24,192 nucleotides of DNA, taken from assembly GCA_043736395.1 (NCBI GenBank), contig JAYTCQ010000108.1, positions 1 through 24,192 on the forward strand. The letters are read 5' to 3'. A program made the position numbers and the translations under genes. The notes under the pieces are model-generated. The model had not been told where the DNA came from. It did no database searches and saw nothing but the letters and a program-made list of their open reading frames with translations. Within the stretch, counting starts at the first letter, position 1. Each line of letters begins with the position of its first letter. This DNA comes from JAFDVL01 sp043736395. GTDB taxonomy: Bacteria > Acidobacteriota > Blastocatellia > RBC074. Positions 1 through 6,259 of this stretch are shown piece after piece.

Positions 1-262
1 CAAAGACTTCTTTCGCATTTGTACCGTGTGACAACAATTGATCGCCTTCCAAAACCACCCATTGCCCGACATAGTTACGACTATTTTTCCGTAGCCATTG
101 ATGCTCACGCGAACGATCTTTATAAGGAACGCTGGGCTGCACGCGCTTGCCCAGCGTCTTACGTTTGAGCCTCGCACTAATTGCCTCAATCAGCTTCTGT
201 TGATCTTCGGATGGCAACTGTGTGACTTGCTTGTAAACATTTTCAAGTGTGATTTCTTGCAT
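1..262 (-). CDS. DUF5678-like small protein, 3' end beyond window
   Basis: An open frame starts at an ATG read on the minus strand at 262-260 and runs off the left edge, giving 87 visible residues. An AAGGAG Shine-Dalgarno lies 5 nt upstream (268-273). The N-terminal half is a charged helix-rich stretch (TQLPSEDQQKLIEAI) like those of small antitoxin or addiction-type proteins. The C-terminal half reads WLRKNSRNYVGQWVVLEG, then DQLLSHGTNAKEVF; this W...Y.GQWV..G..L..HG...KEV pattern is what I know from DUF5678 proteins, whose function is unknown. The gene starts 20 nt after the stop of the MBL hydrolase gene and is probably the third gene of the gnd-MBL transcript. The missing C-terminus prevents a fuller call, and the DUF5678 assignment comes from memory of the motif. 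Confidence 0.72.
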   Translation of the reverse strand, partial: MQEITLENVYKQVTQLPSEDQQKLIEAISARLKRKTLGKRVQPSVPYKDRSREHQWLRKNSRNYVGQWVVLEGDQLLSHGTNAKEVF

Positions 263-282
263 AAATGCTCCTTATGAATCCG

Positions 283-1038
283 CTATCCTAGCAGAGGCCA
301 GCGATTATTTGTGGCAAGATAATTTTGCATTTCCAGACACCGTCCACGCACATCTTTGATGAGAGGGCTGCGATGACCCGGGCATAAAATATTGATTTCA
401 AAATCCAGACATTTTTGCATTGATTTTCTCGCTGATGAAAGATCAGGAGTCACAGAACGTGCCATAAAACGAACACGATCATTGACAACAGCTAGTGCAT
501 CACCAGCAAATAAAACTTTGTCTGGATGATAATAATAGCAAATGTGTCCTTCTGTGTGTCCTTGCGTTTCGATCACTTCAAATTCATCGAACAATAGCTG
601 CCCTTCGTGGATGACTTCATTGACTTCAACTGCCACAGGGATGGCTTTACCCAATAACCCTTTCAGAAGTACGAGCATTCCCATTTCGGGTAAATAGTTA
701 CTTAATTCGCCGCGCCAATCTTTGCGTCTTGTTTGCCGGGTTAAATAAGGGACTTCGTTTTTGTGGCAGTAGATTGCAGCTCCTGATTTATCCTGGATTA
801 CTTTTGCTCCGGCAGAGTGATTATTGTGCCAATGTGTCAATAAAATGGCTTTGACAGATTCGATTGGGAGTCCTGCTGCTGACAAACCCTGCATCATATC
901 TTCACCACGCGAATCCATTCCTGCATCAATCAAAACTGTTCCTGACTTCGATGCGACAATGTAAGAACAGGTAAAATATGAACACCGACGAACACACCAA
1001 ATTGAATCTGTTACGCGAATGATTTCCGCTTTCGCCAC
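283..1038 (-). CDS. MBL-fold metallo-hydrolase
   Basis: A 251-residue protein of the metallo-beta-lactamase superfamily, presumably cytoplasmic because no signal peptide is visible. The metal motifs are in order: THWHNNH at residues 68-74, GHTEGH at 160-165 (His161), FAGDAL with Asp180, and CPGH with His222. The first motif deviates: family members normally have HxHxDH, and here the Asp is Asn73, which would remove a metal-2 ligand. The start is a GTG at 1038-1036; a GGAGGA Shine-Dalgarno 9 nt upstream lies inside the last two codons of gnd, and only 6 nt separate the gnd stop from this GTG, so translational coupling is likely. Substrate cannot be read from sequence. Relatives include glyoxalase II, lactonases and many uncharacterised hydrolases. 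A role next to 6-phosphogluconate dehydrogenase, for example on a sugar lactone, is speculation. Confidence 0.88.
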   Translation of the reverse strand: MAKAEIIRVTDSIWCVRRCSYFTCSYIVASKSGTVLIDAGMDSRGEDMMQGLSAAGLPIESVKAILLTHWHNNHSAGAKVIQDKSGAAIYCHKNEVPYLTRQTRRKDWRGELSNYLPEMGMLVLLKGLLGKAIPVAVEVNEVIHEGQLLFDEFEVIETQGHTEGHICYYYHPDKVLFAGDALAVVNDRVRFMARSVTPDLSSARKSMQKCLDFEINILCPGHRSPLIKDVRGRCLEMQNYLATNNRWPLLG

Positions 1039-1044
1039 GATTTC

Positions 1045-2028
1045 TTATCCTCCGGTTGGACGCTCAATATGCCCACCAAATTTATTTCGCATCGCCGACA
1101 GCACTTTATCCGCGTAGGTCTGATCCTGCCGCGATCTGAAACGGGCGAACAGGGAAGTAGCCAACACATCAACCGGCACGGCCTCTTCGATGGCGGTTTG
1201 AATCGTCCAGCGTCCTTCGCCGGAGTCTTGCACGAAGCCGGAATAATTTGATAGTGATGGATTTTCGGCTAATGCCATCGAAGTTAAATCGAGCAACCAC
1301 GAACCGACTACACTGCCGCGCCGCCAGACTTCGGCGATGTCGGCGATGTCGAAATCGTAGCGATGTTCTTCCGGCAAGCTCTCAAGATTTGCGTTGCGGA
1401 AAATATCAAGGCCTTCGGCGTACGCCTGCATTAAGCCATATTCAATTCCGTTATGAACCATCTTGACGAAATGTCCGGCGCCTGACGGGCCGCAATATAA
1501 ATAGCCTTCTTCGGCAGTAGATTTTAAGTGCTCGCGCCCCGGAGTTTTTTCGATAGTTCCCACGCCCGGAGCCAACGTTTTAAAAATCGGATCAAGACGT
1601 TGCACCGTTTCCTGCGGGCCTCCGACCATCATGCAATAGCCGCGTTCCAAGCCCCACACGCCGCCGCTGGTTCCGCAATCAAGGTAGTTGATGCCTTTGG
1701 CTTTGAGCATCTGCGAACGGCGTACATCGTCTTTGAAAAAAGAATTTCCGCCGTCAATGATGGTATCTCCGGCTTCGAGTTTTTCTGCCAAATTCAGTAC
1801 AGTCTGTTCGGTTGGGTTTCCTGCCGGAACCATAATCCAAACGGCGCGCGGGGCAGCAAGTTTCGCGACAAAATCATCCAATGATTCTGCACCGATTGCG
1901 CCTTCAGTGGCGATAGCTTTAACGCTGTCGGGATTCAAATCAAAAGCGACACATTCGTGTCCGCCACGCATTAAACGACGCACCATGTTTGCACCCATTC
2001 TTCCAAGTCCAATCATTCCAAGTTGCAT
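1045..2028 (-). CDS. gnd: 6-phosphogluconate dehydrogenase, decarboxylating, short form
   Basis: Oxidative decarboxylation of 6-phosphogluconate to ribulose 5-phosphate with reduction of NAD(P)+, the last oxidative step of the pentose phosphate pathway, in the cytoplasm. The N-terminal Rossmann motif GLGRMG is at residues 7-12. DGGNSFFKDD and CGTSGGVWGLERG are the substrate-site loops of this family, and HFVKMVHNGIEYG contains the catalytic lysine. At 327 residues it belongs to the short bacterial type (about 300-330 aa) rather than the roughly 470-residue dimeric type; short forms often prefer NAD+, but that cannot be judged here. The ATG at 2028 has an AGGAG five bases upstream. It heads a likely three-gene transcript with the MBL and DUF5678-like genes. 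The upstream gap holds two palindromic repeats. Confidence 0.95.
   Translation of the reverse strand: MQLGMIGLGRMGANMVRRLMRGGHECVAFDLNPDSVKAIATEGAIGAESLDDFVAKLAAPRAVWIMVPAGNPTEQTVLNLAEKLEAGDTIIDGGNSFFKDDVRRSQMLKAKGINYLDCGTSGGVWGLERGYCMMVGGPQETVQRLDPIFKTLAPGVGTIEKTPGREHLKSTAEEGYLYCGPSGAGHFVKMVHNGIEYGLMQAYAEGLDIFRNANLESLPEEHRYDFDIADIAEVWRRGSVVGSWLLDLTSMALAENPSLSNYSGFVQDSGEGRWTIQTAIEEAVPVDVLATSLFARFRSRQDQTYADKVLSAMRNKFGGHIERPTGG
1048..1053 (-). promoter_or_regulatory. Shine-Dalgarno of the MBL gene inside the gnd 3' end
   Basis: The minus strand reads GGAGGA, which is also the two final glycine codons of gnd, followed by the gnd TAA and then GTG at 1038 (9-nt spacing). This supports the GTG start and suggests ribosomes finishing gnd reinitiate on the MBL gene. 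Confidence 0.7.
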
Positions 2029-2042
2029 AAAAACTCCTAAAT

Positions 2043-2066
2043 GTAGCGCAAACTTTCCAGTTTGCG
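2043..2066. repeat. Short palindromic repeat, GTAGCGCAAACTTTC family
   Basis: An inverted repeat has CGCAAACT (2047-2054) and AGTTTGCG (2059-2066) around the loop TTCC. The 18 bases from 2043 (starting GTAGCGCAAACTTTC) recur with one change at the pgi 3' end, read on the opposite strand. It sits just 5' of gnd, in its untranslated leader. It looks like a REP-like dispersed element; there is no T-tract to suggest a terminator. Confidence 0.7.
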
Positions 2067-2142
2067 TTTATTAATTACTGTAAAATTATCAGAAAACAAG
2101 AGCATCAAATGACAAATTTTCTTTCGATGTCGCAGTGTTGCG

Positions 2143-2196
2143 AAACGCCAACTGAAAATTTATGCTCCTGTTGAGATAACTTTCCAGCTGGCGTTT
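2143..2196. repeat. Imperfect inverted repeat in the gnd upstream region
   Basis: AAACGCCAACTGAAA (2143-2157) pairs with TTTCCAGCTGGCGTTT (2181-2196), whose complement reads AAACGCCAGCTGGAAA; two differences separate the arms. The loop is about 23 nt. It shares the CTTTCCAG core with the element at 2043 but has different flanks, so it may be a related subfamily. No gene is seen in the 226-bp gap 2029-2254. Confidence 0.6.
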
Positions 2197-2254
2197 TTGA
2201 TCATAATAAATTTTAACCGATAAATGAGCCGCAATGACTAATGCCCGAAAACAA

Positions 2255-3121
2255 TTATCGCGTACTGAAACGAACCAGATACACACCCTGACCGCCGGAG
2301 CTGCCGTATCGTGTACCTTGCACCCGCAAGATTAATTTCTGTTCGCGTGCAATGCGAATGGATCGTTCCTCGCGCTCGGTTGATTTGTTCACCGATTGCA
2401 CCAAAATATTTGAGAGCAATGAACGATGTTTTGTGTCAAAGATGTCAAATGTCGCTCCTGAATTTGTGCCTGAAGCTTGTACTTCAAACAATATTTTCAG
2501 CATTCCCGGTTTGGCAGTAAAAGCAAAGAACTTTTCATCATCGCTGCCATCCAATTCATCGCGCCATTCATTAGCATCCAATGCAATGGGATGATCCCAG
2601 CTTGAGTTTTGCGGATCCTTGGCAGATGAGGATTCCTTGCTCCCACGCGCTTCTTCACGTTCATTGTCATTACCGATTTTGACCATGAATGTTCCCTGTC
2701 CGCCACTGCTGCCGTAGCGAATTCCTTTGACGCGCAGGATTACTTCCTGTGAACGACCAAGGCGAAAAGTTTGGGTTTGACGTTCCGTACTGCGATTGAC
2801 GCCTTGCACTAAAATATTGGAAAGGATGGCGCGTGATTTTTTATCGAAGAGATCAAACGTCGCTCCGGCATTGACACCTGATGCGGTGACTTCAAACAGC
2901 ACTTCCGTCTTGTTCGTGCCGGCAGTGAAAGAGTAATAACTTTCGTTGTCGCTGCCGTTAAGGTTACCGCGCAGTGTCATTGAATCCAGCGGAATCGGAT
3001 GTTCGAAGCTGGAACTTTGCGCGGATATAACGCGAACGAAGGCAGTCAGCAGCAAGACTGCAAAAGCAGTAATAAACACAGAGCGAATTATTTGGGTGTT
3101 GCGATTGATAATGTTTTGCAT
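2255..3121 (-). CDS. Secreted protein with two tandem PPC-like beta domains
   Basis: An exported protein of unknown function. A signal peptide (hydrophobic stretch SVFITAFAVLLLTAFV) ends at a likely ISA|Q cleavage site, about residue 34. Two homologous domains of about 110 residues follow, at roughly 39-148 and 176-286, joined by a charged serine-rich linker (about 149-175). Each begins with F/W-(E/D)HPI-LD, contains SGxNxGATFD(L/I)FD and SNILVQ.VN.STER, and ends in RYGSSGGQG. The pattern resembles pre-peptidase C-terminal (PPC) type beta-sandwiches, which usually ride on secreted enzymes, but here no enzyme domain is attached. Two in-frame ATGs exist at 3133 and 3121; I chose 3121 because a GGAG lies 6 nt upstream of it, whereas the first ATG has no clear ribosome site. 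It lies alone between pgi and gnd with repeats on both sides. Confidence 0.8.
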   Translation of the reverse strand: MQNIINRNTQIIRSVFITAFAVLLLTAFVRVISAQSSSFEHPIPLDSMTLRGNLNGSDNESYYSFTAGTNKTEVLFEVTASGVNAGATFDLFDKKSRAILSNILVQGVNRSTERQTQTFRLGRSQEVILRVKGIRYGSSGGQGTFMVKIGNDNEREEARGSKESSSAKDPQNSSWDHPIALDANEWRDELDGSDDEKFFAFTAKPGMLKILFEVQASGTNSGATFDIFDTKHRSLLSNILVQSVNKSTEREERSIRIAREQKLILRVQGTRYGSSGGQGVYLVRFSTR

Positions 3122-3225
3122 TTTGTTCTCCATCTCAAAAATGTTGTTCTGAAGTTACGCAGAGTTTGTCAGATAGGGCTTCCAACTTCATTGGGGGAGA
3201 ACATACTTGGAAACCTACCCTCTAC

Positions 3226-3254
3226 ATCATATCCTGATGTTATTAAGCGACCAA
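3226..3254 (-). promoter_or_regulatory. Candidate promoter of the secreted PPC-like gene
   Basis: On the minus strand TTGGTC (3254-3249) and TATGAT (3231-3226) are separated by 17 nt, about 105 nt upstream of the proposed start. The -10 box is good and the -35 box weak. The rest of the 207-bp gap 3134-3340 shows no gene. Confidence 0.3.
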
Positions 3255-3330
3255 AGCTTAAGCAGTTGACTCGCCGATTAAAAACATTAGTTAGAAGGGG
3301 GAGGTTTGCTTGAATATTTTACTAACACGA

Positions 3331-3358
3331 GTAGCGCAAACTAGAAAGTTTGCGCTAC
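3331..3358. repeat. Perfect palindromic repeat overlapping the pgi stop codon
   Basis: GTAGCGCAAACT (3331-3342) and AGTTTGCGCTAC (3347-3358) form a perfect 12-bp stem around the loop AGAA. Read on the pgi strand the repeat encodes Val-Ala-Gln-Thr-Phe and then the TAG stop, so the last five residues of pgi come from it. Same family as the element at 2043. There is no T-tract, so a mobile or REP-like palindrome is likelier than an intrinsic terminator, although it could still protect the mRNA 3' end. Confidence 0.8.
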
Positions 3359-5035
3359 GGCGGCGGCTAAAGCTTTCAATCCTGCCGCGACATCCGCGCC
3401 TAAATGCACCCGCAGCGCACGTCGTCCGCGATCTGACAATACTTGAAAATCGCCGCGTGCCTGCGCTGCTTTCACTACTCCAAATGTAAATTTTTGTCCG
3501 GGAACAGGCAAATCATTCGCGTCATCACAAGTGATTTGCAGGATGACTCCGGTGTTGGGGCCGCCCTTGTAGGCTTGTCCAGTAGAGTGCAAAAATCGCG
3601 GCCCGAAGCCGAGGCACGTAGCCACTTTTTTCTCATCACGAATCGCGTGGCGAATTTCTTGTAACGCGGTTTCGTGAGTGTCATTCATTTCAATATAGCC
3701 CAGTACGGCGACGTAATCTCCGGCTTCGATTTGAGCTAAAAATGTTTTCAAATAACCTGCGAGTGAACTCTCGCTGCCAGCTAATTTTTTAGCATTATTT
3801 TCATCGGTAAAAAGCTTAATTCCTTCGCCTTCATAGATCGGGGTTTCAGCGGGTAGTGAGCCTTTTTCTTCGTATTCACTGGTTAATTTTTTCGTTTCAA
3901 TTTTGCTGGCTTCGACATCGGGCTGATTGAATGGATGGATGCCCCTAATCGCGCCTGCCACCGCCGTCGCAATTTCCCAACAGAAAAATTGTTGTCCTAA
4001 ATCGTAAATGTCATTGATCGAAATTCGGATGACAGGCTGACCAGAATTTTCGAGCGCGGCGACCTGCGCATCTTGTACTGCATCGGGCGCAGACGTTAGT
4101 CGCACGTACGCGAAGACACGATCAGTACCGTAAACATTGACGTCGGCGATGGATTCACGATCTACGGGGATGATGGCTTTACCTTCTTTGCCCGTGGATT
4201 CCGCAATCAACTGTTCCATCCACGCGCCCAAATCGTGAATGCCAGGTGAGGAAATAATCGTAATTTTGTCGCGTCCGTGACCCGCGAGCGTCCCTAAAAT
4301 TGCACCGAGCGTTACGCCCGGATTGTCGGAATCAGCTTTACAGGCTTCGACCATTTTTTGCGCGGAGGTTAAGAATTTTGTCGTATCTAATCCCATCGCC
4401 GCTGCCGGAATCATCCCGAAATTGGAGAGCGCGGAGTATCGTCCGCCAATGCTCGGTAACCCATAAAAGATATTTCGGAATTCATCGCGTTCGGCTACCT
4501 GTTGCATCTTGGAGCCGGGATCGGTAATGGCAATGAAGCGACTGCCTACGTGGTCAGCACCGACGATTTCTTTGACGCGTTCATAGAAATATTGATTGAA
4601 AATATTGGGTTCGAGCGTGCTGCCGGATTTGCTGGCGACGATGAAAAGTGTGTTGGCGAGGTCAACTTTATTTTCCAAAGTTTTGACCTGTGCGGGATCA
4701 GTGGAATCCAGGACATTAATTTCGGGAAAGCCTTCGACCTTGCCGAAAGTTAACTTTAAAACTTCGGGGCAGAGGCTGGAACCGCCCATGCCCAGCAGCA
4801 GAATGTTTTTGAAGCCAGCTTGCCGAACGTCATCAGCGAAGGCTTTGAAGCTCTCAGTATTGGCGAGTTGCGCCTCCACAATATCCAACCAGCCCAGCCA
4901 TTTGTCTTCATCGGCGTTCGTCCACAAAGACGCATCACGTGCCCATAAACGTTGGATTGTTTTGTTGTCCTGCCAATCATTAATCGTGGCTTGGACAGCG
5001 GAGTTGAGTTCGTCGGAAAGTTGATAAGTAATCAT
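3341..5035 (-). CDS. pgi: Glucose-6-phosphate isomerase
   Basis: Interconverts glucose 6-phosphate and fructose 6-phosphate in the cytoplasm, linking glycolysis and the pentose phosphate route. The 564-residue protein shows isomerase (SIS-fold) signatures: GMGGSSLCPEVL near residue 82, VASKSGSTLEPN near 132, SNFGMIPAAAMGL and the C-terminal HPFNQPDVEASK. The N-terminus and these variants resemble, from memory, the isomerase half of bifunctional transaldolase/phosphoglucose isomerase proteins rather than the classical E. coli Pgi; no transaldolase domain is fused or adjacent here. The ATG at 5035 has an AGGAA about 7 nt upstream. The final residues VAQTF and the stop lie within a dispersed palindromic repeat (3331-3358), suggesting the original end was altered. 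Upstream comes the hydrolase gene on the same strand, separated by a 107-bp gap with nested hairpins. Confidence 0.93.
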   Translation of the reverse strand: MITYQLSDELNSAVQATINDWQDNKTIQRLWARDASLWTNADEDKWLGWLDIVEAQLANTESFKAFADDVRQAGFKNILLLGMGGSSLCPEVLKLTFGKVEGFPEINVLDSTDPAQVKTLENKVDLANTLFIVASKSGSTLEPNIFNQYFYERVKEIVGADHVGSRFIAITDPGSKMQQVAERDEFRNIFYGLPSIGGRYSALSNFGMIPAAAMGLDTTKFLTSAQKMVEACKADSDNPGVTLGAILGTLAGHGRDKITIISSPGIHDLGAWMEQLIAESTGKEGKAIIPVDRESIADVNVYGTDRVFAYVRLTSAPDAVQDAQVAALENSGQPVIRISINDIYDLGQQFFCWEIATAVAGAIRGIHPFNQPDVEASKIETKKLTSEYEEKGSLPAETPIYEGEGIKLFTDENNAKKLAGSESSLAGYLKTFLAQIEAGDYVAVLGYIEMNDTHETALQEIRHAIRDEKKVATCLGFGPRFLHSTGQAYKGGPNTGVILQITCDDANDLPVPGQKFTFGVVKAAQARGDFQVLSDRGRRALRVHLGADVAAGLKALAAAVAQTF

Positions 5036-5055
5036 AATGGTTCCTGAAAAAATGT

Positions 5056-5128
5056 TCAGAGTTACGCATTAATGCGTGAGAAACCGCCGCGCTTCGCTGG
5101 CGGTTCACTCCTGAAGGCGTAACTCTGA
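5056..5128. repeat. Nested palindromic element between hydrolase gene and pgi
   Basis: TCAGAGTTACGC (5056-5067) and GCGTAACTCTGA (5117-5128) are perfect 12-bp inverted arms. Between them lie the palindrome GCATTAATGC (5066-5075) and a hairpin of AACCGCC (5082-5088) with GGCGGTT (5099-5105). The internal CGCTTCGCTGGC recurs in the element at 23643-23792. It fills most of the hydrolase-pgi gap and would fold in the mRNA just before the pgi ribosome site. Confidence 0.75.
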
Positions 5129-5142
5129 GCGCAGACAATGTT

Positions 5143-6045
5143 TTACGCCTGTCTGATGTGTTGTGCAATATCTTGCAGAGTGGCGGTGGCTTCGGGGATG
5201 AGCTTGACAAAAATGGGCCAGACGTGGGGCTGGGATTTCTCAATCGTTAATTTGACCTGAACGCCGTATTGACGGGCGCGTTCGGCTATGCGAACAGAAT
5301 CATCCAACAACATTTCTGTATCGCTCACATAGATAAATAATGGCGGTAATGAAGTTAGATCAGCAAAAAGCGGCGATGCTAAAGGATTGCTGGCATTAGC
5401 CGAATTTAAGTACAGCTGTGCATATTTTTTACCAGTTTCGCCCCAAAACATGACATCGTTTTTGTCGTTAGTGATGACCGAATTTCCGCTGGCGGTTAAA
5501 TCAGTCCACGGCGAAAGACAAAACGCCATTGCAGGTAAAGGATCGCCTGCGTCGCGTAGTGCAACGAGCGTTGCCAGCACTAATCCGCCTCCGGCCGAGT
5601 CTCCATTGAAGATAATTTTTTCAGCTGGAATTCCCTGCGCGAGCAGCCAACGATAGGCTTTGAGCGCATCTTCGACAGGAGCGGGGAAGCGGTGTTCAGG
5701 CGCTAAACGATAATCCAGCGAGAAAATTCGAGTCCTGGAAAGTTTCGCCAAAGCGGCGTTATAGGCGCGATAAATTTTCGGTGAACAGGCAACATAAGCT
5801 CCGCCGTGAAGATGGAAAATTACACGGTCATCGTGCTGACCTTCCCACCAAATCCATTCGCCTTTGACCCCATTTTCATTGACTGTTTTGATGCTCACAT
5901 CTTTCGGAGTCATCCGCGACGCGAGGGCTTCATTGCCATATTTTTTGCGCGCGAAAGCTGCGATCTGATGCTCATCACCAGACAGACGCTTTTTGAGCGT
6001 GAAGCGAAAATAAATTTGTAATAATCGGCTTTGCCAACTAGGCAT
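5143..6045 (-). CDS. Alpha/beta hydrolase of the HSL (family IV) esterase type
   Basis: A carboxylesterase or lipase of the bacterial hormone-sensitive-lipase group. The 300-residue protein has the oxyanion-hole motif HGG at residues 80-82 (HLHGGAYVACSP), the hallmark DYRLAPEHRFPAPVEDA at 111-127, the nucleophile elbow GDSAG with Ser150, a probable catalytic Asp242 in YVSDTEMLLDDS, and His274 in QPHVWPIF. A complete Ser-Asp-His triad is therefore present. No signal peptide is evident; the N-terminus is basic and aromatic and could touch the membrane. A strong AGGAGGT lies 5-6 nt before the ATG at 6045. The gene begins 34 nt after the shifted-frame end of the M48 peptidase gene, so the two may be cotranscribed. 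Natural substrate unknown; short-chain acyl esters are typical of the family. Confidence 0.92.
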   Translation of the reverse strand: MPSWQSRLLQIYFRFTLKKRLSGDEHQIAAFARKKYGNEALASRMTPKDVSIKTVNENGVKGEWIWWEGQHDDRVIFHLHGGAYVACSPKIYRAYNAALAKLSRTRIFSLDYRLAPEHRFPAPVEDALKAYRWLLAQGIPAEKIIFNGDSAGGGLVLATLVALRDAGDPLPAMAFCLSPWTDLTASGNSVITNDKNDVMFWGETGKKYAQLYLNSANASNPLASPLFADLTSLPPLFIYVSDTEMLLDDSVRIAERARQYGVQVKLTIEKSQPHVWPIFVKLIPEATATLQDIAQHIRQA

Positions 6046-6079
6046 TACGCACCTCCTGAAAAAGTGCGCACAGCTTAGC

Positions 6080-6259
6080 TTATTTGGTTGCGCTCAGGCT
6101 AGAGACGTCCAACAAATAAGTCGTTTGATTGCCCGTCAGAACAAATAATTTCTTCCCGTCCTCACTGAATCGTGTCAACGCAATCGGGCTGGCGAAATTA
6201 AATTCGTCGCGTTTTTGCAAGGTCGCCAAATCATAAATAATTATATTGCCCTGTCTCAT
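6080..6259 (-). pseudogene. Out-of-frame C-terminal tail of the M48/propeller protein
   Basis: Past the TGA that ends the peptidase frame at 6231, the next frame is open to a TAA at 6080. It reads IIIYDLATLQKRDEF, then NFASPIALTRFSEDGKKLFV, then LTGNQTTYLLDVSSL. This is plainly the last one or two blades of the propeller (IYDL...F..DGK.L.V). Skipping one T at about 6245 joins GQ directly to IIIYDL, giving a smooth reading of 54 more residues. An ATG exists in this frame at 6259 but has no ribosome site, so I do not read it as a separate gene. The cause may be a true single-base insertion, a sequencing or assembly error, or, less likely, programmed slippage. Confidence 0.8.

Noticed and set aside
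2999..3313. 104-residue frame on the plus strand across the PPC-like gene start
   Set aside because: It overlaps the signal peptide region antisense and the non-coding gap; no ribosome site or motif.
4596..5024. 142-residue frame on the plus strand
   Set aside because: Antisense to pgi, with no domain signature.
6080..6259. A separate small gene starting at the ATG at 6259
   Set aside because: The product is the continuation of the propeller blade of the M48 protein and has no ribosome site; a frameshift explains it better.
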